The translations under genes were made by a program, and so were the position numbers. Shown piece by piece: positions 1 to 7,857 of a stretch of 64,000 bases of DNA; the stretch's first letter is position 1; every line of letters begins with the position of its first letter. Source of the stretch: VRUE01 sp963718755. GTDB taxonomy: Bacteria > Actinomycetota > Thermoleophilia > Solirubrobacterales > 70-9. Under the pieces are notes generated by a model. The model was not told the DNA's origin. It did no database searches and saw nothing but the letters and a program-made list of their open reading frames with translations. Location of the stretch: NCBI GenBank assembly GCA_963718755.1, contig OY970376.1, positions 2,294,001 through 2,358,000 on the forward strand, written 5' to 3'.

Positions 1-1
1 C

Positions 2-1069
2 AGACCCGGTGAGCTGGTCGGCAGCGTCTCGGGGGAGCTGGGGCTGCGCAAGTTCCTCGAGGGGCACGGCCACCGGCTGATCGTCACCGCCGACAAGGAT
101 GGCCCGGACTCGGTCTTCGAGCGCGAGCTGCCGGGGGCGGAAGTGGTGATCTCCCAGCCGTTCTGGCCGGCCTACCTGACCGCCGAGCGGATCGCCAAGG
201 CGCCGCAGCTGAAGCTGGCGCTGACCGCGGGCATCGGCTCAGACCACGTCGACCTGCAGGCCGCGATCGAGCGCGGGCTGACCGTCGCCGAGGTCACCTA
301 CTCGAACAGCATCAGCGTCGCCGAGCATGTGGTGATGATGATCCTGGCGCTGGTGCGCAACTACACCCCCTCCTACCAGGTGGTCGTGGACGGGGGATGG
401 AACATCGCCGATTGCGTCTCGCGCTCCTACGACCTCGAGGGCATGCAGGTCGGCACGGTCGCCGCCGGGCGCATCGGCTCGGCCGTCCTGCGCCGTCTAA
501 AGCCCTTTGACGTCCGCCTGCACTACACCGACCGCCACCGCCTGCCGCCTGAGGTCGAGGAGGAGCTCGGCGCCACCTTCCATCCCAGCGTTGAGTCGAT
601 GGTCGAGGTCTGCGACGTGGTGACGATCAACGCGCCGCTGCACCCGGAGACCGAGAACATGTTCGACGCGGACCTGCTCGCGAAGATGAAGCGGGGCTCG
701 TACCTGATCAACACGGCCCGCGGCAAGATCTGCGACCGCGACGCGGTTGCTCGGGCTTGCGAGAGCGGCCAGCTTGCGGGCTACGCGGGCGACGTCTGGT
801 TCCCCCAGCCGCCGCCCAGGGACCACCCCTGGCGCTCGATGCCCCACCACGGGATGACGCCGCACACCTCCGGCACCAGTCTCTCCGCCCAGGCCCGCTA
901 CGCGGCGGGAGCGCGCGAGATCCTCGAGTGCTGGTTCGACGGCCGCCCGATCCGCGAGGAGTACCTGATCGTCGACGGCGGCACCCTCGCCGGCGCCGGC
1001 GCGCACTCCTACAGCGAGGGCGACGCGACGGGCGGCTCCGAGGAGGCCGCCCGCTTCAAGACCGGTTGA
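2..1069 (+). CDS. fdh: NAD-dependent formate dehydrogenase (5' end outside window)
   Basis: Oxidises formate to CO2 with NAD+, in the cytoplasm. The frame is open from the left edge, so the start lies outside the window; about 355 residues are visible, close to the C-terminal nine tenths of the ~390-400 aa bacterial enzyme. Family signatures are clear: PGELVGSVSGELGLR near the visible N-terminus, VISQPFWPAYLTAERIAKA, NSISVAEHVVMM, the nucleotide-binding VAAGRIG, and YTDRHRLP, whose Asp reads the NAD ribose and so suggests NAD rather than NADP. Catalytic Arg (NTARGK), Gln (WFPQP) and His (MTPHTSG) are all present. It lies 31 bp upstream of a class III alcohol dehydrogenase, suggesting a formaldehyde-to-CO2 route. 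Confidence 0.95.
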   Translation, partial: RPGELVGSVSGELGLRKFLEGHGHRLIVTADKDGPDSVFERELPGAEVVISQPFWPAYLTAERIAKAPQLKLALTAGIGSDHVDLQAAIERGLTVAEVTYSNSISVAEHVVMMILALVRNYTPSYQVVVDGGWNIADCVSRSYDLEGMQVGTVAAGRIGSAVLRRLKPFDVRLHYTDRHRLPPEVEEELGATFHPSVESMVEVCDVVTINAPLHPETENMFDADLLAKMKRGSYLINTARGKICDRDAVARACESGQLAGYAGDVWFPQPPPRDHPWRSMPHHGMTPHTSGTSLSAQARYAAGAREILECWFDGRPIREEYLIVDGGTLAGAGAHSYSEGDATGGSEEAARFKTG

Positions 1070-1100
1070 CCGGGGCGGCGCTCGCCGGGGGGCGAAGCAG

Positions 1101-2207
1101 ATGAGGATGCGCGCCGCGGTGCTGGAGGAGTTCGGTCAGCCGCTCGCGGTGCAGGAGGTCGAGCTCGCCGAGCCCGAGGCCGGCGAGGTGCTGGTTCGTC
1201 TCGTCGCTTGCGGCGTGTGCCACACCGACCTCTACACCGCTTCCGGCGCCGACCCCTCCGGCTACGCGCCGACCGTGCTCGGCCACGAGGGGGCCGGCGT
1301 CGTCGAGCAGGTCGGGGCCGACGTCAGCTCGCTCGCGCCGGGCGACCACGTCGTCACCCTCTTCTCGCCGCAGTGCGGCGAGTGCATCCATTGCGTCGAC
1401 CCGCGGACCAACCTCTGCCTGGCGATCCGCGAGCAGCAGAACAAGGGCTTTCTTCCGGACGGCACCACCCGGATCGCCCGCGACGGCGAGGGGATCCGCA
1501 ACTTCATGGGCTGCTCGACCTTCGCCGAGTACACGGTGATGCCGGAGATCTCCCTGGCGAAGATCAGCTCCGAGGCCCCGTTCGAGCACGCTTGCCTGTT
1601 TGCCTGCGGCCTTTCGACCGGGCTCGGCGCGGCGATCAACACGGCCGCGGTCGCGCCCGGCAGCACCTGCGTCGTCTTCGGCGCGGGGATGGTCGGGCTG
1701 GGCGCGGTTGCCGGCTGCCGGCTGCAGGGCGCCGAGCGGGTCGTCTGCGTCGACCTCTCGCCGGAGCGGCTCGGGCTGGCCCGCGGTCAGGGCGCCACGG
1801 ACACGCTCGAAGGCGGTCCGGGTGCGGTCGAGGAGATCCTCGAGATGACCGACGGCTTCGGCGCCGACTACACCTTCGAGGCAACCGGCAACGTCGCCGT
1901 GATGCGCCAGGCGGTCGAAGCTGCGCGCATGGGCTGGGGCCTCTGCACCGTCGCCGGCGTGGCCGGAAAGGGGGAGACCCTCGACATCGTCCCCCGCTTC
2001 CTGATCACCGGTCGCCGCGTCGCCGGCTCCTCCTTCGGCGGCGTCAAGGGACGCGACCAGGTCCCGCTTCTGATCGACCGCTGCCTGGCCGGCGAGATCG
2101 ACGTCGAGCCCTTCATCTCCCACCGCCTCAGCCTCGACGAGGTCAACCGCGGCTTCGAGCTGATGGAGGCGCAGGACGGGATCCGTAGCGTCATCGACCT
2201 TGGCTAG
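1101..2207 (+). CDS. Zinc-dependent class III alcohol dehydrogenase (S-hydroxymethyl-thiol dehydrogenase type)
   Basis: Medium-chain zinc alcohol dehydrogenase, 368 aa, the normal length for the class III (FrmA/AdhC) family that oxidises the adduct of formaldehyde with a low-molecular-weight thiol. Catalytic zinc ligands are in CGVCHTD and LGHEGAG; structural zinc cysteines are in CGECIHCVDPRTNLC; the Rossmann motif is GAGMVGLG. KGFLPDGTTR and MGCSTFAEYTVMPEISLAK are typical of class III and unlike the mycothiol-dependent MscR group. The thiol used is therefore uncertain: actinobacteria usually make mycothiol, not glutathione. The ATG has a G-rich Shine-Dalgarno tract about 10 nt upstream. 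With the preceding formate dehydrogenase it forms a plausible formaldehyde detoxification pair. Confidence 0.88.
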   Translation: MRMRAAVLEEFGQPLAVQEVELAEPEAGEVLVRLVACGVCHTDLYTASGADPSGYAPTVLGHEGAGVVEQVGADVSSLAPGDHVVTLFSPQCGECIHCVDPRTNLCLAIREQQNKGFLPDGTTRIARDGEGIRNFMGCSTFAEYTVMPEISLAKISSEAPFEHACLFACGLSTGLGAAINTAAVAPGSTCVVFGAGMVGLGAVAGCRLQGAERVVCVDLSPERLGLARGQGATDTLEGGPGAVEEILEMTDGFGADYTFEATGNVAVMRQAVEAARMGWGLCTVAGVAGKGETLDIVPRFLITGRRVAGSSFGGVKGRDQVPLLIDRCLAGEIDVEPFISHRLSLDEVNRGFELMEAQDGIRSVIDLG

Positions 2208-2649
2208 GAGAGGCGGGAGAGTGGCCGCTTTTGTCGGCGCGGCCCTGCTCTGCGTGATCTCCGGTTGCGGCGGGGACGGCGATGCGATGAGCTCCGCCTC
2301 GCCGGAGGCGGGCGGGGGCTCGGCATCCCGGAACGACGAGGCGCCCGCTGCCAAGACGGTCACCCCCTCGCACTGCCCGGCCGGCCTGCCGGACTGCCGC
2401 ACGACCGAGGGCCGGATCGTCTACGTCGAGCGGGTCGATCCCGACGGCGATGGCGACACGCACTTCGTGATCGCCGACCCGCAGGGGATCACCCTGCGGG
2501 GACTGACCGCGATCGACGTGCGCAAGGGTCTGCGCCCCGAACCGCTGCCGGGCATCGGCGAGCTGATCAGCGCCGCCGGGCCGGTGCAAACCGGCTCCTA
2601 CGGGCAGAGCCAGATCCACGCGATCGAGCTGCATGTCGCCGGGAAGTAG
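2200..2649 (+). CDS. Putative secreted lipoprotein, function unknown
   Basis: Protein of 149 aa with a basic n-region (ARRGGR), a hydrophobic stretch and a lipobox-like VISGC, so it is probably exported and lipid-anchored at Cys23. After the Cys comes a low-complexity Gly/Ser/Ala linker, then a small domain with TEGRIVYVERVDPDGDGD and two further cysteines (CPAGLPDC) that could form a disulfide. The annotated TTG overlaps the end of the dehydrogenase by 8 bp. An alternative GTG at 2221 has a better Shine-Dalgarno (AGGAG at 2206-2210) but would lose the positive n-region. I do not recognise the family. Its position suggests co-transcription with the formaldehyde genes. Confidence 0.6.
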   Translation: MARRGGRVAAFVGAALLCVISGCGGDGDAMSSASPEAGGGSASRNDEAPAAKTVTPSHCPAGLPDCRTTEGRIVYVERVDPDGDGDTHFVIADPQGITLRGLTAIDVRKGLRPEPLPGIGELISAAGPVQTGSYGQSQIHAIELHVAGK

Positions 2650-2671
2650 GCCCGTGGGGCTTGGCAGGCAC

Positions 2672-2941
2672 TCAGCCAATGAGCTGGTCGAGCCGCACGG
2701 CGGCGCGACTCGGTAAGACGACCTCGCCGTTGCGGTGTACGAGCCCCGCCGCGGCGAGCTCGCGAACCGCACGCTCGACCGCATCCGTCAAAGCGAAGTC
2801 ACCCTCCTCGCCGGCGATCTCCCGCTCCAGCTCCTCGAGGGTGAGCTGGACCGGATACAGGGCCAGCAACTGCCGCAGCACGGCCGCCTCGATCGCGGTG
2901 TCCTCGGCGGCGGGGTTCCGGATCTCGTTCATGCCGTCCAT
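2672..2941 (-). CDS. Small winged-helix-like hypothetical protein
   Basis: About 89 aa, rich in Leu, Ala and Glu, reading as a compact helical domain followed by a wing-like ending (AGLVHRNGEVVLPSRAA). The pattern of helix, EELEREI, helix and VRELAAAGLVHR resembles a winged-helix DNA-binding fold. The ATG at 2941 is preferred over an in-frame GTG at 2950 because AGAGGG sits about 8 nt upstream of it. It lies convergent to the lipoprotein gene and just downstream of, and on the same strand as, another small winged-helix gene. Function unknown. Confidence 0.5.
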   Translation of the reverse strand: MDGMNEIRNPAAEDTAIEAAVLRQLLALYPVQLTLEELEREIAGEEGDFALTDAVERAVRELAAAGLVHRNGEVVLPSRAAVRLDQLIG

Positions 2942-3002
2942 CGCTTGCACCCTCTAAGCGCGCAGGCGTTCGATCTCTCCCCCCGATTCGGCCCCGGGGG
3001 TA

Positions 3003-3299
3003 TCACTCGTCCTCCTCGGCGAGCAGCTTGCGAGCCCAGCGCGCATCCTTGGACCAGCGGTAGAGGGGCGGGGTCGGGCGCCGTCGCGGCACCACCTTCA
3101 GCGCGCGCCGCCTGGCCAGGACGCGCAGGTGATAGCCGACCCTGCCCTGCGGCTGCTCGAGCTTGCCGGAAAGCTCAGCTGCGGCGACCTCGACGCCGTC
3201 CGAGAGCAGGCGCACGAGGTGTTGTCGCAGCGGATGGAACATCGCCGCGCGGCGATAGTGGCTCTCCCTCTTGCTCTCCCGGTCACCGGACCCTGCCAT
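3003..3299 (-). CDS. ArsR-like winged-helix transcriptional regulator
   Basis: 98 aa. The core FHPLRQHLVRLLSDG, followed by AAELSGKL and GRVGYHLRVLARR, matches the helix-turn-helix of the ArsR/helix_turn_helix_20 type (sensor helix, recognition helix with a YHLRVL motif, then a basic wing). The ending is basic and has no obvious metal-binding cysteines, so a metal-sensing role is not supported. The start could be the ATG at 3299 or an internal ATG at 3242 directly before the conserved domain. It sits between a GH15 gene and a second small winged-helix gene on the same strand. Target unknown. Confidence 0.6.
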   Translation of the reverse strand: MAGSGDRESKRESHYRRAAMFHPLRQHLVRLLSDGVEVAAAELSGKLEQPQGRVGYHLRVLARRRALKVVPRRRPTPPLYRWSKDARWARKLLAEEDE

Positions 3300-3344
3300 G
3301 CAGGAGGCAATATAGAGAAAACGAAGTATTCTGTCTGAAAGCCC

Positions 3345-5267
3345 TTAGTCTGAGCGAACGTCCGCTCTGGGCCAGGCCTCCTCGCGCACGCCACCCATCT
3401 CGCTGAAGACAGCGGTGGGCCCGCCGTCCTCACGCTGCTCATCGGCGATCACATGGGACACGGCATTGATCAGGGCCAGGTGCGTGAACGCCTGGGGGAA
3501 GTTGCCGAGGTGGCGACCGCTCTGCGCCTCGAGCTCCTCGGCGTAGAGGTCGAGCCCGCCGGCCGCCTCGAGCAGCCGCTCGCAGAGCTTGCGTGCTCGC
3601 TCCGGCTCGCCGATCTCGGAGAGCGCCGAGACGAGCCAGAAGGAGCAGATGAGGAAGGTTCCCTCCTCACCCTTCAGGCCGTCGTCGGTTTGCTCGACCT
3701 TGTAGCGGAGGACGAGGCCGTGCTCGGTCAGCTCATCGGCGATCGCGGTGACCGTGGCGCAGACCCGTGGGTCGTGGGGAGGGAGGAAGCGCAGCAGGGG
3801 GATCAGCAGGGTCGAGGCGTCGAGCGCATCGGTCTCGTAGTGCTGGCGGAAGACGCCGTCGCGGACGCCGCGCTCGAGGATCTCGGCACGAATTTCATCG
3901 GCGATCGCCTGCCACTCCTCGGCGACGCCGTCGAAGCCGACGCTGCGGGCGAGGCGAACCCCGCGGTCGACCGCGACCCAGATCATCAGCTTCGAGGAGA
4001 CGTAGTGCTGGGGCTCGCCGCGCGCCTCCCAGATTCCCTGGTCGGGGTGGGGCCAGGCCTCGATCGCCGCTTCGACCTGCCGGCGGATCAGCTGGCGATC
4101 GGAGGGGGTGCCGCTGCCCCGCAGCGCTTTTTCGTGCAGGTAGATCGAGTCGAGCAGAGCCCCCCAGACGTCGTTCTGGCGCTGGTCGAAGGCGCCGTTG
4201 CCGATCCGCACCGGGCGGGCACCGCCGTAGCCGTCGAGGTGGTCGAGCGTGGTCTCGGTCAGCTCCTTCTCGCCGCCGATCCCGTACATGATCTGCAGGT
4301 TGGGGTCCTTGCGGCAGATGCTGAGGATGAAGCGCATGAAGTCGCGCGCCTCCTGGTCGAAGCCGAGCGTGTGCAGCGCCCAGAGGCTGAAGGTCGAGTC
4401 CCGGATCCAGCTGAAGCGGTAGTCCCAGTTGCGTTCGCCGCCCGGGGTCTCGGGCAGCGAGGTGGTCGGCGCGGCGAGGATCGCGCCGGTCGGCGCGTAG
4501 GTGAGGCCCTTGAGGACCAGGGCCGAGCGCTGCAGGTGAACCCGCCACGGATGGTCGGGGAAGCGCCCGTCGCGCAGCCATTTGCGCCAGAAGTCTTCGG
4601 TCGAGTCGAGCCGCTCGAGCGCCTCGGGGGCGCTGCGCGGGCCGCCGAGGTCGTTTTCGCCCCAGGTGACGGCGCAGAAAGCGGTCTCGTTCTCGCGCAG
4701 CTGGACGGTGCCGCGGGCCGTGCCGCCCTCCAGCGAGAGCTCCATGTCGCTGGTCAGCTGCAGCTCGACCCCGTCAGCGCCGTGGGCGGTGGCCTCGCCA
4801 AGCTTGCCGCCACTCCAGGTCGCCGCCTCGGCGCCGTAGGCGAAGCGCGGCATGCACTCCATCTCGATCTCGACCTCGCCGTCGATGCAGGTCATCGTCC
4901 GCAGCAGCGAGTGGTCGGACTCGTGTTCGGTTCGCGGGCGCGACCCCGGCCCGGCCTGCTCGACCCAGTCGACGATCGTCAGCGCGTCGTGGATCACGAC
5001 CCAGCCGGTGTCGGTGACCCAGGTCGTCTCGATCACCAGCGTGCCCGGCTCGTAACGGCGGCTGATCGGCACGACGACGCCGCGGGGCGCCAGCCTGAAG
5101 TGGCCGGCGCCGCGGTCGAGCAGGGCGCCGAAGGTGCTGGGGGAATCGAAGCGGGGCAGGCAGAGCCACTCGATCGATCCGTCGTAGGAGACGAGGGCGG
5201 CGGTGTGGCAGTCGGAGAGGAAGCCGTAGCTGCCGATCGGCGGGAATCGGTGGTCGGCGGCGCTCAC
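3345..5267 (-). CDS. Glycoside hydrolase family 15 protein (glucoamylase/trehalase-like)
   Basis: About 640 aa, the usual length for bacterial GH15 enzymes, which hydrolyse alpha-glucosides such as trehalose or malto-oligosaccharides. N-terminal beta-sandwich: IGSYGFLSDCHTAALVS, DGSIEWLCLPRFDSPS and a LLDRGAGHF segment. C-terminal (alpha/alpha)6 barrel: GGERNWDYRFSWIRDS, GYGGARPVRIGNGA and GEEGTFLICSFWLV, which contains a likely catalytic acid. No signal peptide, so probably cytoplasmic. The GTG at 5267 sits just before the conserved domain and is preferred; upstream in-frame starts would overlap the divergent ctaG start at 5305. Substrate cannot be read from sequence; mycobacterial relatives are trehalases. 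Confidence 0.88.
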   Translation of the reverse strand: MSAADHRFPPIGSYGFLSDCHTAALVSYDGSIEWLCLPRFDSPSTFGALLDRGAGHFRLAPRGVVVPISRRYEPGTLVIETTWVTDTGWVVIHDALTIVDWVEQAGPGSRPRTEHESDHSLLRTMTCIDGEVEIEMECMPRFAYGAEAATWSGGKLGEATAHGADGVELQLTSDMELSLEGGTARGTVQLRENETAFCAVTWGENDLGGPRSAPEALERLDSTEDFWRKWLRDGRFPDHPWRVHLQRSALVLKGLTYAPTGAILAAPTTSLPETPGGERNWDYRFSWIRDSTFSLWALHTLGFDQEARDFMRFILSICRKDPNLQIMYGIGGEKELTETTLDHLDGYGGARPVRIGNGAFDQRQNDVWGALLDSIYLHEKALRGSGTPSDRQLIRRQVEAAIEAWPHPDQGIWEARGEPQHYVSSKLMIWVAVDRGVRLARSVGFDGVAEEWQAIADEIRAEILERGVRDGVFRQHYETDALDASTLLIPLLRFLPPHDPRVCATVTAIADELTEHGLVLRYKVEQTDDGLKGEEGTFLICSFWLVSALSEIGEPERARKLCERLLEAAGGLDLYAEELEAQSGRHLGNFPQAFTHLALINAVSHVIADEQREDGGPTAVFSEMGGVREEAWPRADVRSD

Positions 5268-5304
5268 GGGCGCCCAAGCTACCACCGGGCTACGCTGGCT
5301 CTCA

Positions 5305-6222
5305 GTGACCATTCCGATCGCCCATGTGGCCGGCACCTTCGTGCCGCTCGAGGTCTTCCCAATCACGATCGCGGGCATCCTCTACTGGCACCGGGCGATG
5401 GTGCTCTCCTGGGACGGGCGCCCGGTGCCCCTCTGGCGCCAGCTCTGCTTCGGCGCCGGCCTGCTGCTGATCGCGGCCGCCCTCTTCAGCCCGATCGGCC
5501 ACATCTCCGAGGAGCTCGTACTCGCTCATATGGGGGAGCACCTCTTGATCGGCGACCTCGCCTCGCTGCTCCTCGTCCTCGGCCTGACCAAATCGCTGCT
5601 GCAGCCGATTCTGGCGATCCGCCTCTTCAACCGCCTGCAGATCCTCGCCCACCCGCTCGTCGCCTTCCCGCTCTGGGCGGTCAACCTCTTCTTCTGGCAC
5701 ATCCCGGCGCTCTACCAGGACGCTTACGGGGCGGCGCCCGTGCACGCGCTCGAGCACGCGACCTTCCTCTTCTTTGGCTGCACGATGTGGATGGCGGTCT
5801 TCGGCCCGCTGCCGAAGCCGCAGTGGTTCAACGCCGGCTGGAAGGTCGGCTACGTGATCGCGGTGCGCTTCACCGGCGCGATCCTCGGCAATGTGCTGAT
5901 GTGGTCGGGGACGGTCCTCTACCCGATCTACGCCCCCGGCGAGCGCTATTGGGGGATCTCGGCGCTGGCCGACCAGAGCACCGCGGGCGTCCTGATGATG
6001 ATCGAGGGCACCTTCCTCGCCCTCGGCGTGCTCGCCTGGGTCTTCTTCGAAGTGGCCCGCGAAGGGACCGAAAAGCAGAACCTGCTCGACCTCGCCCGCG
6101 AGCGCGGGGTGGAGCTGGACGAGGAACGAGCGCAGCGCGCCGTCGCCGCCGGGCACGGGGCGCTGCTCGAGGAACGCCTAACCGCCGCCGACGATGAGCG
6201 CGAACGACGTGCCGTCACTTAG
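5305..6222 (+). CDS. ctaG: Cytochrome c oxidase assembly protein, CtaG (caa3) family
   Basis: 305 aa polytopic membrane protein. Hydrophobic segments run through most of residues 1-250, with the family pattern of conserved membrane histidines: LAHMGEHLLIGDLA, LFFWHIPALYQ and HALEHATFLFFGC. Caa3-type CtaG proteins help deliver copper to, or assemble, the oxidase. A charged cytoplasmic tail rich in Glu and Arg follows the last helix. It is divergent from the GH15 gene with only about 37 bp between starts, and its 3' end overlaps the next gene by 29 bp. No oxidase subunit genes are visible nearby, so the partner must lie elsewhere. Confidence 0.88.
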   Translation: MTIPIAHVAGTFVPLEVFPITIAGILYWHRAMVLSWDGRPVPLWRQLCFGAGLLLIAAALFSPIGHISEELVLAHMGEHLLIGDLASLLLVLGLTKSLLQPILAIRLFNRLQILAHPLVAFPLWAVNLFFWHIPALYQDAYGAAPVHALEHATFLFFGCTMWMAVFGPLPKPQWFNAGWKVGYVIAVRFTGAILGNVLMWSGTVLYPIYAPGERYWGISALADQSTAGVLMMIEGTFLALGVLAWVFFEVAREGTEKQNLLDLARERGVELDEERAQRAVAAGHGALLEERLTAADDERERRAVT

Positions 6223-7741
6223 GCACCCATATGGACGCCAAAGCGGCGGCACATCCGAGCGACTGTTGCTGCCGGCGCTGGTCTTCGCCGTCGGCGCTGC
6301 CAGCCTCGGCTCCGAGATCGCGGCAGCGCGCCTGCTGGCGCCATACTTCGGCGCCTCGACGATCGTCTGGGCGAACACGATCGGCGTCGTCCTGGTCGCG
6401 CTCTCGGTCGGCTACTGGCTCGGCGGGCGCTACGCCGACCGCCACCCGCACATGCGCGGCCTCTGCCTCGTCGTCCTGATCGCCGCGGCGCTGATCGCCG
6501 CCGTCCCCTTTGCCGCCCGTCCCTTCCTCGGCTTCTCGGTCGACGCCTTCGACACGGTCTCGGTCGGCGGCTTCGCCGGCTCGCTGTTCGGCGTGCTGGT
6601 CCTGGTCGCGGTCCCGGTCACCCTGCTCGGCGCCGCCTCGCCCTGGGCCGTGCGGCTGGCGGTCCACGACCGCGAGCACTCGGGCGAGGTGGTGGGGAGG
6701 CTCTACGCGATCTCCACCGCCGGTTCGCTCTGCGGCACGATGCTCGCCGCTCTGCTGTTGATCCCGCTGCTGGGGACCCAGCGCACCTTCCTCGTCTTCG
6801 CCTTGGCGCTGGCCCTGGTCGCCGCGGCGGGGCTCGGCTGGCGCTTCGTGGCGCTGCCGGCGGCCCTGGCGCTGGCGATCGCGGCGCCCGTGGGGACGAT
6901 CAAGGCGGCCGACACCGGCACCGTGCTTTACGAGGCGGAGACGACTCACCAGTACGCACGCGTGGTCGAAAGGGACGACGGCTCGCGGGCGCTGGAGCTG
7001 AACGAGGGCCAGGCCGTCCACTCGCTCTACCGTCCTGGCACCTACCTGACCGGCGACTACTGGGACGGACATCTCTACCTGCCCTTCGCCGCACGACCGC
7101 AGCCGCCGCGCCGGATCGCGATCCTCGGCAACGCAGGGGGGACGGTGGCCCGTGCCTACGGTCACTTCTTCTCCGGCACCGAGGTCGACGCGGTGGAGAT
7201 CGACGCCGAGCTGACCGAGCTCGGACGCCGCTACCTCGACCTGCGCAACCCGCGCATGCGCACCTTCGCCGAGGACGCCCGCCCGTGGCTCGAGCGCTCC
7301 GAGGGCGGCTACGACGCGATCATGGTCGACGCCTACCGCCAGCCCTACATCCCCTTCTACCTGGCAACCCGGGAGTTCTTCGAGCTGGCGCGCGATCGCC
7401 TCGCCCCGGGAGGCGTCGTGATCGTCAACGTCGGCCACCCCGAGGGCAGCGACGAGCTCGAGCGGGTCCTCGGGCGGACGATGGCGACCGCCTTCCCACA
7501 CGTCCTGCGCGACCCGATCGAGTCGACCAACACGCTGCTGCTGGCGGCCGAGGGGCCGCTGTCGGCGGCGCGCCTGCGAGCCGCATCGATCGACCTGCCA
7601 CCGGAACTGCGGCCCCCGGCCCGCGAAGCGGCCTCGCGCCTCGCGCCCCAGCTGCCCGGCGGCGAGGTCTACACCGACGACCACGCCCCGGTCGAGTGGC
7701 TGGTCGACTCATCCCTGCTGGAATACGCGAACGATGAGTAG
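6194..7741 (+). CDS. Membrane-fused spermidine synthase-like protein
   Basis: 515 aa. Residues ~20-240 form about seven or eight hydrophobic helices (start LLLPALVFAVGAASLGSEI). Residues ~300-450 form a Rossmann methyltransferase-like domain of the polyamine synthase type: IAILGNAGGTVARAYG, VDAVEIDAELTELGRRY, FAEDARPWL and YDAIMVDAYRQPYIP. This is the widespread fused-MFS/spermidine-synthase architecture. True aminopropyl transfer is not certain, because canonical GGGDG is replaced by GNAGG. It overlaps ctaG by 29 bp, implying translational coupling, but a functional link to oxidase assembly is unproven. Confidence 0.82.
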   Translation: MSANDVPSLRHPYGRQSGGTSERLLLPALVFAVGAASLGSEIAAARLLAPYFGASTIVWANTIGVVLVALSVGYWLGGRYADRHPHMRGLCLVVLIAAALIAAVPFAARPFLGFSVDAFDTVSVGGFAGSLFGVLVLVAVPVTLLGAASPWAVRLAVHDREHSGEVVGRLYAISTAGSLCGTMLAALLLIPLLGTQRTFLVFALALALVAAAGLGWRFVALPAALALAIAAPVGTIKAADTGTVLYEAETTHQYARVVERDDGSRALELNEGQAVHSLYRPGTYLTGDYWDGHLYLPFAARPQPPRRIAILGNAGGTVARAYGHFFSGTEVDAVEIDAELTELGRRYLDLRNPRMRTFAEDARPWLERSEGGYDAIMVDAYRQPYIPFYLATREFFELARDRLAPGGVVIVNVGHPEGSDELERVLGRTMATAFPHVLRDPIESTNTLLLAAEGPLSAARLRAASIDLPPELRPPAREAASRLAPQLPGGEVYTDDHAPVEWLVDSSLLEYANDE

Positions 7742-7857
7742 AGCCAAGGCATGGCTGGTGACCGGGCCGCTTGGCCGCGGCCTGGCCTTCGCGATCGACT
7801 TCGCCGTCGCGGTTCGCCGGGGGCTGCTGCGGCGCGCGCGATAGGGTCCCGCGCTCG

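Noticed and set aside
3453..6197. Very long open frame on the plus strand opposite the GH15 gene and across ctaG
   Set aside because: It is antisense to a clear GH15 gene and out of frame with ctaG. The composition (Val/Gly/Leu/Asp/Arg-rich, no motifs) is the usual shadow of high-GC coding DNA.
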